64,000 nucleotides of DNA from positions 49,141,883 to 49,205,882 of the forward strand of contig NC_064436.1 in the NCBI RefSeq assembly GCF_023343835.1. The letters are read 5' to 3'. Position 1 is the first letter of the stretch. Every line of letters starts with the position of its first letter. The translations under genes were made by a program, and so were the position numbers. This document shows positions 46,861 through 58,600 of this stretch, in pieces. Source of the DNA: Lagopus muta. Lineage: Eukaryota; Chordata; Aves; Galliformes; Phasianidae. The notes beneath the pieces were generated by a model that saw only the letters and a list, made by a program, of their open reading frames with translations, did no database searches and had not been told where the DNA came from.

Positions 46861-48524
46861 AAGAGACTTTCCTGAATCACTGCTGTCATCTGGATGGGTG
46901 TTGCACACAGAAAGGATAGTAGGCTTCAAGAATCGTCTGTCAACTCTTGCCCTTTATTTTAACGTGGATCTGTAAACCCAAGAGTGATATGAAATACACC
47001 ACTTACTGCCACCAGCACTGTGTCTAGTGTGGCACTACTGCTCTAGCCTGGATGCCCATTAAACAGCTGTGGGCAGATGCATCATACACATCCCTACACC
47101 TGCCCAGGTATGAGGCAGGCATGGTGCCTTGCAGTCTCATGTGGGCCTATGCTAAGTGTCTGTCACATTGAAAGAGTGGGTGCTACCTGTATTTTGATTG
47201 TCAGGTGAACTATTGCCTGGCATTTGCTCTAGTTGAATCCCTATGCTATAACTCCTTTACCTGCAGCTGAACTACTACTACTAGGGAAAATGACAAACTC
47301 TTCTTTATCTTTGGTAACTCCAAAGCAAACCCAACCCGAAGCCTCCACCAGAAACAAAGGCATGAACTCACCTTCATAGAGGGAATTGAATTCTCCCCAG
47401 CCTGCCCAGCAGTGGAAGGATGACCTGCAGTAGGATGGCTGGCACAGCCAGTACTACAAGGGGAAGTTATTGTTTTCCAGCATTCTGGCTAGAACTACTC
47501 TTGCATTTTTTGGACAGAAATACATCAGTCAAAGAGCTGAACTTCTAACAGTGTGCCTTACAGAAGCTGTCTCTGTGCTGGTGCAGACACACCTCTTGGT
47601 AATAGAGCTGCTTCCTGGATGATACATTCATATTTCTTCCCAATTTCTATATCATGTTTTGTATTTCAATGAAGAATCTAATTTAAATGAAACAATTTGC
47701 ACATGTAGGCAGAAGGCTTTTTTTTTTTTTTTTTTTTTTGCCAACAACTCCTGCTCCTCTGACAGAGCAAATAGAGCATAAGCTGTCCCTACATTGGATT
47801 TGTTCCTACAGTGGATTGCCTGGCCTTGCTGTTGGACAACTGGACCAGGTTTTTGAGGAAGATGATGCTAGAATACTTCAGAGATGTCACTACCACTGAG
47901 ACAATCAATTTGCTTTTCTGGACTATTTTTCTTTAGAAAATGTAATTGCAGAATGTTCACAGCTAATATTGAGTTCTCATCTCAAGAACCTGATGGCAAT
48001 TTCCCCTGTGATTATTTGCACACTGATACTGGTAAGTTCTGAAAGATTTTTTATTCTTGCCCCGTTTGCTAACACTGGAATTGCATCCCTTTATCAACTT
48101 TTGAATAAAGATAGTTGGAACTTTGCAATACTTGGCTCTTTGGCTTTGTTGTAGTGGTTTGATTCTTCAATTCCTGCCCAAAGCATAACTTTCCTAGGGA
48201 GTCAAGTGTGGCTGGCTTAAGTAAAGCCAGTGGAAGTTTTCTCTTCTGAAAAAAAATAAATTGAAATTGCAGTTTAGAAGGACAAACTGCTTTCAAAAAC
48301 TGTAGGTTATAGAATATTAATAAAGCAGTATACGTATTCTCAGCTCTGAGTATTTCTTTCAAAAAAAAAGGATTGAGAAGAGTTATCATAAAAATTAACA
48401 GGAATTGAGAAGAATTAATTTTTGTCACAGCTTTTATCCCCACTACTATATATTTAAAGATGTGACTTACAGGACTGCTGACCTTCTGCTTGCGGGGAGC
48501 TTTGTCCACTCTCCTGGATAGCTG
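46861..48524. other. Intergenic with a 22-base T run
   Basis: Unique DNA with an uninterrupted T run at 47718-47739. No supported gene. Confidence 0.6.
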
Positions 48525-48726
48525 GAGAAGTGAGGTGCTGGAACAGGCTGCCAGAGATGTTGTGGATGCCCCATCCCTGGAGGTGTTCAAGGCCAGGTTG
48601 GATGGGCCCTAGGCAGCCTGGTCTAGTATTAGATTTGGAGGTTGGTGGCCCTGACTGTGGCAGTGGGGTTGGAACTCGATGATCTTTGAGGTTCCTTCCA
48701 ACCCAAGCCATTCTATGATTCTATGA
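48525..48726 (+). mobile_element. CR1 LINE 3' fragment
   Basis: It contains GGAACAGGCTGCCAGAGATG, CATCCCTGGAGGTGTTCAAG and the doubled end CATTCTATGATTCTATGA. Plus orientation, about 200 bases and well preserved. Confidence 0.93.
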
Positions 48727-49429
48727 TCACATCCCTCTGCCTGGCCATAACTCACAGAAGCTAATTTGGGGGGAAAACAACAGTTTCCAGTTCCAGTTGG
48801 TTTCATCACAAACTGAATTGGATCTCTGCTGGTTGGTTCCATCTGCCATAAATAGGTCTTGTGCTCTGTCCATGCGTCAAAGCCCACAGCCAAGCACAGA
48901 TAGCAAGGGGGTGGCCAACGTTGTGGTCCCACTCCATTATTTCTGTAGGCATTCAAAGCAGCTGGCAGAGGGATCACTCAGATGTGAAAGGAAGGCTCGG
49001 CTGCTGTTGTTACAAACCGGTTTCCCTTTTGTCCCTTCTCTCAAACCAGATGTAACCACAGAACCAGAAAATGGTAAAATGTGGCACTCCTTTGAGCGCA
49101 GCGGTGGGCTGAGCAGATCAGAGAAGCATAAGGGCTTCTCCCCCAGCTCTGCTGGCTGCTGCCGGTGTGTGCGGCTTCGTCTTCTCTTCAAACCTCCGTC
49201 TGCCCGAGGGATGCAGATGGCCGAAGGGGAGACTTTCCCCTGCCTGACAGTAGCCAAAAAAAAAAAAGAAAAAAAAAAAGCACCGGCATAGCCCTTGAAG
49301 ATAAAATAGAATCGCTACCTCCCGCAATATTTTTGGTAAAGCTATTCTAGAAGTTCGCTTCCTTCCTTCTAGCCTTTGTATCTCTACAGGTTTCCCTCTA
49401 TTTTTTTCTTCTGCCCTCCTGAAACAAGA
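48727..49429. other. Flank of the CpG island
   Basis: GC rises gradually toward the island. An A-rich tract (12 A, G, 10 A) lies at about 49257-49279. There are several overlapping chance frames but no supported gene. Part of it may act as proximal promoter of the plus-strand transcript. Confidence 0.5.
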
Positions 49430-49702
49430 GGAATGCACTGGCCGGGAGCCAACCAGGGCTCAGCGCGGGGTAACGTTTCACTTCAGATTTACGGGAAGGT
49501 GTTGGGAGTAAGAATCTGGTTTGGTGAGTTTGGGGCAGGGAGTAGCCAAGAGACAACCTTGCTACTGTGAGCACGGGGAGAAGGGGAGGAGAGGGGGGGA
49601 CGACAAAAAATAAAACGGCCCCGGAGCTGGGGGAGATCCCGGCTTTTACTCCCCGGGGTCCGGGAGTGCGCTGAGCTCCGCAGCAGGGAAGAGGCGAGCG
49701 CT

Positions 49703-49759
49703 CCCCAGTCCCAGCCCAGCCCCAGTCTCAGCCCAACCCCGGTCCCAGTCCAGCCCCAG
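49703..49759 (-). promoter_or_regulatory. Possible G-quadruplex / i-motif tract
   Basis: In 57 bases the plus strand has eight runs of three or four C, separated by 2-8 bases, built from loose CCCAG/CCCAGTC repeats. The minus strand can therefore satisfy the G-quadruplex rule twice over, and the plus strand could form an i-motif. The position close to the inferred start site suggests a role in transcription, but this is inference. Confidence 0.6.
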
Positions 49760-49876
49760 CTCCGCGCCGCTCCGCGCAGGAATGTGCGGCTTAGCGCAGG
49801 GGCTTTGGCTGAACTGCTTGAACTGCTGAGCGCGGGGCTCTCCCCACGTCCTACTTCTCAAAAAGACTTCTTACAG

Positions 49877-49911
49877 AAAAAAAAAAAAAAAAGAAAGAAA
49901 AAAAAAAAAAA
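49877..49911 (+). repeat. A-rich tract inside the CpG island
   Basis: About 16 A, then GAAAG, then 14 A, within otherwise GC-rich DNA. If the first exon is as inferred, this tract lies in the RBM47 5' leader. Confidence 0.85.
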
Positions 49912-51420
49912 GTACAGTGAGCCAAGAGTGGAGGCTCGGATCGGCTGTTGCTGCGAGCGGCAGCGTTGCGAGGAGTTGCTCAACTCTCACTTAGCAGCGG
50001 GGCCGGAGGGACAATGCGCTAAGACGCTGCCCCACGGCTTCGCCTTCCCCGGATGGTGCCGGCGGCGGCGGGGCTGCAGGTAGGTGCCGCGTTTTGCTCT
50101 GTCGGAACGGCAGCGGAGCGGGACAGAAGTTTGCTCAGACTGCACACTTGGGAACACGGGTCTTTATTTATTTTGGTGTGTACATATATGTATATATTTT
50201 GTGGGCGGGAGGCAAAGAGAAAGGGTTACGAAGGAGTTTCGGGGGTCCCTTCTCATGCCTCACTGCGAGCAGGTGGCAGACGAGGGGTGGCAGCAGGCAG
50301 TAACCGAGAGCAGGGAGAGATTCACCTGCGGGCGAGAAACTCAGAAACTGAGAGGGACGTTCGTCCGTATCAAAGCAAATCCGCAGCCCCCGATGTCTCT
50401 GGAGGACCTTTCAGAAGGAGTGTTTGGTTTGTTTGGCTGTTCCTTGTTTCCGACACAAAGCACGGCAGCGTGTGCGGCACACTCAGGGCTGGCAGGTGGG
50501 CTCCGGCTGCTCAGCGCCGGCAGCGCAGCAACGGGATCTGACCTGGGAAAAGTTTCTGATGTCTGTCTTCAATGCATGGATCGACCGGGGAGGGGGTCAG
50601 GCCTCGCCTTTGCTCTGAGTGTATGTGCCTAGATGGGAAATGCCGGGGGCTTCTTATTCGTGTTGTAAGTAATTGCTGTGAGTTGCTGTGAGTTTGTCGT
50701 TGTTTTGTTTCAGGGGGAAATCTGCACAGCTCATTTCCTTTTAGGAATTTAAAATAAACCTTTACGCTGAGGCAGTAAACAGACCGCGATATCCCTCCTA
50801 ACGTTCTCAGCACCAGAGGGCAGGACTGCGAGATGGGGCTGCAAGGAGCCCCTCGAGGCAGCGCAAGCAGCCCGCCGGTGCTTCCGAGCCCCCGGCACGG
50901 TGCGGCCCGGCCCGCAGCCGCCGAGCTCCGGGGCACCGAGGGTGCCGCGGTCCCGCAGGGGTCGGGGCGGAGCAGCGCGGAGCGGGCTGCCGCTCCCGTC
51001 CCGGCGCTCCGATAAAGCCGGCCCGCGTGTGCGGCCGGCCCGTGCCAGCAGGGCTGACGGGCCAACGAGCTGTCTGGGAGATAAACGGAGAGAGACAAAT
51101 ACTCTCCTTGCGCGCTTGGCCTCGCTCTCTCCCGTTCTCTTCCCAGCACATTTCCCATCCCGCCCTCCGGTTTGTTTTAACCCGCTGGAGCCGAGGGCAG
51201 GTGCCGCTGCCCTGCATCCCCGCGGTGCTTCCTGTGCGGCTGCCGGGCACTGCGGTGTCCCGGGACACGGCACAACACAGCCCCGCGCTGGGGGTTGTTA
51301 GGGAAGCAGTCGGAGCTGACTGCCGGGTCAGTACAGTCGCTAATCGCGGCAGCCTGGGACGAGAAATCTTTGTTTGAAGTTTTAGAATGTGAAGGAATGC
51401 GCTGCCTCCAATAAAGCGGA

Positions 51421-54400
51421 TTTAAAAATGTCGAGAGCCTTGGAATTAAAGTATTTAATGTAAGCAGCAGAGATGGCAAAGCCTTCGGGTAGCACTGCTT
51501 CAATGAGAGCTTGCACTGGGGTCTGCTGTCAGGGTTGGGCACAGTTTCAGGGTGTAGCTGGGCAAACTGTAGAAACAAAACAAAACAAAAAAACCAAACC
51601 ACTTGGATATGAAGCAGAACAGCCTTTGCTAGTAGCTGTTAAAAATGTTTAATCGCAGAAAACATTTATGGCAATTCTTATTTCTGCCATCATAGAAGTA
51701 TTATTGGCTCTGACAACCAAACTGATTGTTACGGTTTTAACTGCATTCTGAAGCCGTAGTTGTTGGATTGGGCAACACCGTATTCAAAACGTACTGAAGT
51801 CTTATTTTTCTTAAAGAGCAATAGGGAAAATGGCCTGAGGGTTACTCCAGACTGGGTCTCCAACACACGTGTGCTCACGGCACTGTGGGTGACAAACTCA
51901 AGCAGATGTTGTAATCTTATGGGTGAGGCAGTAACTTACTTTTAGCTTTTCATTCAATCTGCTGGTGTTGACTGCCTGTGCGTGATCTCCCAAATCACCA
52001 GTGCTCTGATTTAGTGAGAAATTTAATACTGTGCTTTCTGTGAAGAAATGGTGATAGATACCTAAGTCACCAGATCCCCTTTGTGCCAAAACTAACAGAT
52101 ATCAATAACTTTGATGAAAGTAAAAATCAAAAATTTGCTTTTTAGCATGGAAGTAAATCTGATGGTTTGACCACAGAAGGGCAACCTCTATGTCTATATA
52201 TCAGTGTAGGTAGCTGTCTCCTTAGTCAGGAGTTTAGATCCCCAAATCACCAATAGCCTGCACCCACAAACCCTCTCAAGGGTCACTTAGAAATTTGTTT
52301 TGTACGGGGATTTTTAGGTGCCATTTTCAATGTTCTAAAGTCGATCCTGCAAACAGGACATTTTTTGCACTTCACTTTGGAAGAAGGAAGGACTCTGACC
52401 TTTATCTTTCCAGTGAGAGGCCTAAAATAATATTTCTCTTTGCTTGTCTTTTGTGGTGGTTTTTGTTTTGTTTTTTTTTCCCCAATGAAATACTTCTGGG
52501 TACACCTAGCTCTTGCCAAGAATCAGGAACATCATCTCAGTAGCCTTGCAGAGACAATGTAGGCTTTGTATAGCTGTGGCTGTTGGGGTTTTGGCGACAC
52601 AGTAACTCAACAGAGCAAAGCAACTTCTTAATAACTGCAGAGCTGACTACCTGATATTTGAGGGCATTTTTGCCCTTTCCAGCCTTTCATTTACCATGAT
52701 CACAAGCAAGCTTTCATTTGAAAAGAAGAGAGAATTTTTTGTTATGTATTTTTGGAGTCAAAGTATATGTTTTACGAAACATACTTAGGGGCTGGATGTT
52801 GCATTTTACCTAGTTAGGTCAGATAGCAGAGGCTAAATCAGTAGGGATGGCTCATTTGGCACGACACGGAAAAAAACTACAAATGCATGAGAAATCTCTG
52901 CCATGTGGTATAAAAGAATCATGAGACAACAGTAACTTTCAGCTGTTTCTAAAGCAGGCAAGGCTTTAATGGCCACTGCAAAATGAAATGCTTTCTGTCC
53001 TATCTATCAACACAAGGACCATCTCGAAATCCACTCTGCAGAAGCGCCACTCCAAGTGATGTCATTCAGGGTTCATAATTGGTGTTTTGCCCCTGAGAAA
53101 TGATTGAATGTTCTCGAATTTTACCTTGAAATAAACTGAAAAACTTTATTTTGGGTTGTTTCTATTTTTTGTTTTGGTTTGGTTTGGTTTTTTTGGTCAA
53201 AGAAACCCATAGCATTTGAGGGTGTAGGTTCTGCACCAGCAAGTTGAGGTCTTAGTAGAAGCAAAGGAGTTATTAGTTACTGCATGATCATAATCCTAGA
53301 GTTCCTGACTGAGGTGTTGGTGCTGTGTGCACTCAGATGCCACTGCGTTAAATGTGAGAATTATTGTTAGTAAGAAACAATAGAGGGGCCAGGCGGGGTG
53401 GAGCACTGAGAATGGTTAACTGGCTTGGCTGGCAGGGGCGTGAGTGCTGCCTTTGGATGCTGTTGTGCTATTTCAGCAGCACAGGGGCAATGTATTTTAT
53501 TTCTTAGAGAATGGAGAGCTGATGAACAAGCACAGAAGTGAACTGTTTACTCAAGGCATAAGGCTATGAAAATGACCCTTGTAATAGCATTTGGAAGATG
53601 ACTGCAGTTATGAAAGCCAGAGAAAAGGATGTTCCTATCATGGAGATCACAAAAGGTCAAGAGCCCAGAATGGAGTTTTAACTGTGAGGATGGGTAAAAT
53701 AAGCAATATTTTGGCCAGGGAAAGAGAAAGCTTCAAGAGGTTTTGGCTGCACCTTGATAACAATGCCTTCTAAACAAGAATTGTGCCCTGTCTGGCATAA
53801 GGACAGTAATTGTCACTAAGGAAATGAGAGAGATTTGGGATATCCCATGAAATACCACGTGCTTTATGCATGTTGAGCAGGAAGCAGTGGCTGGGCTTTG
53901 AGCAGATAACAGCAAAAGTGGGGGCATCAGTTGGGTTAATAGTGGTGGGAAAGCAAAGCAAAAGGAATTGAAGTCTGAGGAGAATTTGTAATTGAAAGCA
54001 AAAAGAAGTCATCAGGGCTGGTGGAATGGACATCACAGGAAGTCTGAATGATGGGACTAATGGGGAAGTCTAATGGATGGTGCTTGAACCACTTGAAGGT
54101 TAAAGCAGGAAACTCAGCAGTAAAGAGCCTGGAGCCTGAACAGGGCATATCAAATGAATAACTTATTTCTGAGCAAAAGAAAGGAATCAAGGCAGCAGAG
54201 GGAGGCTGTAGAAGAGGGAGGTGAGGGTTAAGATAAATCATTGACGTGAACTTGCCATATTGTGAGGAAAAGAGGAAGACAGAGAATCAAAAACAAAGGA
54301 GGAAGGTGGAGGAACTGGATGACCAGGAGATGCCTGCATGGCATGGAGGAAGAAATGAGAGATCTTCACAGAATGAGTGAGAGGCTGGGGAAAAAGGTCA

Positions 54401-55470
54401 ACCCACTGGGTACAGTCTGGTGCCTGGCAGGGAAAATCTGAGAGGAGATGCTTGGTTAGGGTTGGAAAGTCTTGCTGTTAAGCAACAAGCAGGGAAGGGA
54501 CCTGGAGGGAAGGAAGCACAAAAAGGCTGTGGGTAACAGGTCCTTAAAGCTAGTGTGTGTGCTGTAATATGCACAGAAATAGTGGATATGAGGGCTGGGC
54601 AGGTAGCACGCAAGGCACAACTGTGGGAGCTTTCAAGGCTGGAGAGTGGGGAGGTGCTCGAGTGGGGAAAAATGGCACCAGCAGCAGGGAGGGGAGGTAG
54701 AGGCAGGCATGAGTGCACATGCAGAGACCTGTTCCCAAGGTGGTTTTACAGTAGAAGAGCACATTCAATTCACCTTAATAAAATATTCACATTGTTACTG
54801 TGACCTTAGGCCTTGTCCAAGCCATGTGGGTACTTTTGGCAGTAAAATTCCTGTTGGCTGTGGATACTTCAGTTTCCCTGGAATTCACACTCTGGTATCC
54901 ATGTCTTTATGTGAGTGCTGCTCCTCACAGGCAGCACTACTCTGCCATTAGGATTCACATTAAAGATGATGCTAATAAGGTACCTGAAGCTCAATAGATC
55001 ATTGCAGATAGTAAATCTGTGAGAAGAGAGAGATTTCATTGGTGACTGTATTCAGTCTGTTGGGATTGCAGTAGTCTGTCCTTTACTTCTTGGCCTTGTG
55101 AAGTGGGCAAGAACAGGCAAGGCAACTTGAATGGATGGAAAGCTGGAAGTGCCTCAGGTTGGACAAAGGTGATCTGCGCTCATTGTTGCTGCCCTGTATT
55201 GTGTCTTATGGGATTTTATGGCATAACCATGTGGTGCTGAGAAGGTTGTCTTCACCCCAAGGGCCTGCGGTGGCCCAGGAGGTAGACTGGTGTAGAACTC
55301 CCTCCGGGCAGAGATGTCCTCACAGCTACTCCCACAGTTCCATGGCTTGGAGCTCCGAATTCAGCCCGAAAGCTAGCAATTAGGCAGGGCTTTTGAAGGA
55401 GGAGAGCTGCAAGGCAAAGAGTGCTTTGTGGCAGGTCCCTTTACATGTCCTTAAGTTGTGCTAATGGCAG
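51421..55470 (+). other. RBM47: Inferred RBM47 intron 1, first part
   Basis: The sequence returns to ordinary AT-rich DNA directly after the island. A/G-rich stretches (53.9-54.7 kb) give several chance frames. I see no coding exon and no repeat family. Confidence 0.45.
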
Positions 55471-55689
55471 TTCAGGTTTGACATTAGGAAACATTAATTC
55501 TCAGAAAGAGTGGTGAGACAGGATTGGCACAGGCTGCCCAGGGAGGTGGTGGAGTCACCATCCCTAGGAGGTATTCAAGAAACATGCAGATATGGCACTG
55601 AAGGACATGGTTAGTGGACATGGTGGCAATGGGTTGGCAGTTGGACTTGGTGATCTTAGAGGTCTTTTCCAACCATAATGATTCTATGA
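55471..55689 (+). mobile_element. CR1 LINE 3' fragment
   Basis: It contains TTCAGGTTTGACATTAGGAA, GGCTGCCCAGGGAGGTGGTG and the end CCATAATGATTCTATGA. Plus orientation, about 220 bases. It shares the GGACATGGTTAGTGGACATG block with the copy at 43063. Confidence 0.93.
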
Positions 55690-58600
55690 GGTCAGGGTTT
55701 ACTCACAGGCAAGCAGATGCACTGAGCGAGCATGTTGGATGGTGAGACCTGCAGAGTGCAAGCAGGGGATAACTAAGTGACTTCCATAGGAGCAAATTAT
55801 ATTGAGCAATCATAAATAACAAGGCTTCCAGGTGCTCCTTTCACACATTGAAGTACTGAGTGTTGTCTTACCTGCATGAATCCCAGGTCAGGCTGGGTGT
55901 GCATAGAATGACTGGTCCCAGACACCACAAGGATGGCTGGGCTGTCTGGTATGTGAAGGTGCCTCTTGGGCTGTTCCCTGACCCATGGCTCACTCTGGTG
56001 TTCACAAGTCCTTCTTTGAGATGTCCTTCAGAGTTCAGGATGTTTTTTCTCTTGATAATTTTTTTTTTCTGCAAGTATCTCTCTACAAAGTTACACTCTC
56101 AGAAAGCAGTAAGACAGACTGACAGCCAGCATTAGTTTTTATTGTCTGCTAACTATATGATTCAAAGTAACAAAATTCTTGTGGAAATTCCTGGCCATCA
56201 GCATTGCCACCTGCCTTGGGAAAGTTTACTGGCTCCCTGTCTGGATGATGTATGGGGCACGGTACAAAGCTTCTCGTGGAAGCAGAACAAACTGCCAGAA
56301 GCCCTATGTGCAGTTAGGTATTGCTAAACTGAGACACCGCTGGCCTTGGTGGTTGACATTCTCCTCACAATGATAAAAGCCCAGGGAAAGGATCGGTTTT
56401 GCTTGTGGAACAGTTCCAGGGTGTTTTTTCTCTCTTGTGGCCTTTCTTATACACTGCTATCAGTGATTACTGACTGCAGCGAGCTCAAAGTGCTCTCGTA
56501 ACCTCTGTATGTGAAGTGGACAAGGTTTTGGTAAATTTAACTTTGCAGCTGTTTGGGGAATATCTTGTTTCTTTTAACCAGATGTAGGTTTCTCTGTGTG
56601 CGCACAACTGTCAATGCAAATGAGTATCAGTGCTGTATTCTCAATTCCCAGAGCACTGCCCTTCAGCTGTCAGTGTTTGGGTGCCAAATGTCTAATTTGG
56701 TCTTGAGGTATCACTTTTCCATCACTATGCCATCATTTCCCAACAATAGATAAGAAATCTAAATATTTTTCTCTTCCCTTGTGAAACACTAGAGATGTGT
56801 TCTTGAGGAGTGCTACAGGAGACAGGCTGTTGAGGAGCATAGTGCTCATATGTGAGGGATGGTAGCAATGCACTTGCCTCTAGCATGAAGCATTTCCCTT
56901 CTGAATTTTCCAATAGACTCGACAGTGTTTTGTTGTGTTTCTTTTTTTTGGTTTGTTCGTTTTTAATAAGTAAGTTATTTGGATTTCCAAAGAAAATGAA
57001 AGCAAAACTGCTGATTTGCAACATTCTTTCTGATAGGCAGAGTAACAAACCTAGTTTTATGAAAAAATGCCATGTATCCAGAGACCTGTGAAATCCTAGA
57101 AGTTTAGGCTTGTAATTAAACTTCTTGCTGGTAACGGAGAAAATCAGGTAAAGGTCAGAACTCACCATGAATACTGTGAGTTCTCAAGGCACAGACTGTA
57201 CAGGGAAACCAGTGTGCTGTAAGTTGGGATGGAAGTTTACATATCTTTGGGCACACCTTCATATTTTTAATATGCAGGCAACTGTATGTTTCTTGGTCTT
57301 GCACTCTAATCAGAAAGGATCCTGCTGTAGTTTTGAGCTGTAATCATGCTGCCATGGGGCAGGCACAAGGCTATCTGCCCCCATGTGCAGTCATGCCCCA
57401 ACAATACCCACAAACGGGTCAGACAAACCCTTTCCAGAGCTATGGCAAGTGCAAAGAGGATCAGATAAGCTTAGTAGTCATTGTGCAACTTTCTTTCTGA
57501 GCTCTGGATTCAAAGCAAAACTCAGCCAAAACCACAGGGCTGAAACTCTGGTGGACTCCACGCATAGCACGCAATATGGCAGCCTGCACGCAGCCCATAC
57601 TGCTGATTCACTGCTTCCCCATCCTTCCCTGCCTGCCTTCGCCTTCCAGCATGAGTGCTAGTTTCTGGAGCTACTGTGTTCTTGGGTCTCTCTGCCTGCA
57701 TATACTGCTTATCTTGGGTCTGTGAGTTTGGTTCCCTGGTCCTGGCACAGGATGGGTGTTTGCAGTGATGCAGAGCTCATGTGGGCATACCCACACTTAG
57801 GTCAGTATTGCATGGCTGAACACAGAGCTGCTGAGGGGAAAGCAGAATGGGTGGACCTCCTTTCCACCAAGTTTGGGAATGCTGAGTGACATGGAAGGTG
57901 AAGGAACAAGGAAACAGGCTGCTATTTTCACTTTCTTTCTACATTATCAAATCTGGGTTCCAGATGCAATGCCAAAATTCAGAGGGATGTTACCTCCAAC
58001 CAGGGGAGCACAGACTTCATGTCTCCTAAAATAAACACTACAACATAAGCAGTGTGAGAACACTGTTTCACTGCTGCTTCTATAGATCCAAACCATTCCT
58101 ATTGCATTTCCTCTTCATCTAATCTTATCTATTCTGTGTTGCAATCCTCGCTGCGCTTCCCTATTTCCAAATCAAAGCACAGTCTTTCTGCAAAAATCTG
58201 AATGCTGCCTCCATTTTGAAACGTGGCCTGTTTTAAACAAAAGGCATCAGTTTGTTAATTCATCGTTAATCCTTACCTGGAAAGCAACTGGTGCCAGAAC
58301 AGTTGTATTCTCAAAGATCTTGCTAATGTCAATCACTGTTGAAAAGTTTTCCTCTGAACTCACGCACACTATTGTTTGTACATGTGCAACAGGGTGTAGA
58401 ACGAGCCAGACAAGAAGAAAATGAAATGCATACAAATGACAGGTTCTGCAGGAAGGGCACCAGCACAGGGCTTAGGAAACCCAGCTTTGCATCCCTTCCT
58501 CTGCAAGATGATTTGATCCTTTATGAAAAATGGCATTTAAGCAGAATATAAGCCTTTGAATATCACAGTTTCCATGTACTTTGTGAAGATTTCGACTGTT

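Larger units (their letters stand above)
49650..50079 (+). other. RBM47: Inferred noncoding first exon of RBM47
   Basis: The exon ends at the donor GGCTGCAG|GTAGGTGCC (50079/50080), the best plus-strand donor in the island. The start is only estimated from the TATA-like and initiator-like words. An ATG at 50053 in the last 27 bases is in weak context and reads MVPAAAGLQ into the donor. It resembles nothing in RBM47, whose coding exons are expected far to the right. The leader would contain an A-rich tract at 49877-49911 and the C-rich repeat at 49703-49759. Confidence 0.45.
49430..51420 (+). promoter_or_regulatory. RBM47: CpG island, inferred RBM47 promoter
   Basis: This is the only CpG-dense region in the window, densest at 49.6-50.1 and 50.83-51.3 kb. 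It includes a GC box (GGGGCGG at 50964-50970), an AT-rich TATA-like patch (about 49605-49615) and an initiator-like TTACTCC near 49646-49652. A consensus plus-strand donor follows at 50080. RBM47 is the divergent neighbour upstream of NSUN7 in vertebrates, so the assignment rests on gene order, not on RBM47 protein sequence. Long open frames here on both strands are a by-product of high GC. Confidence 0.65.

Noticed and set aside
48069-48590. 173-codon minus-strand frame
   Set aside because: One end reads through a CR1 fragment in reverse and the rest is AT-rich DNA; no protein family seen.
50053-50541. 162-codon plus-strand frame starting in the inferred first exon
   Set aside because: It runs straight through the consensus splice donor at 50080 and has no resemblance to RBM47 or any domain.
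50511-51158. 215-codon minus-strand frame and overlapping frames in the CpG island
   Set aside because: High GC removes stop codons in all frames here. Composition is Arg/Ala/Pro/Gly-rich, typical of non-coding islands.
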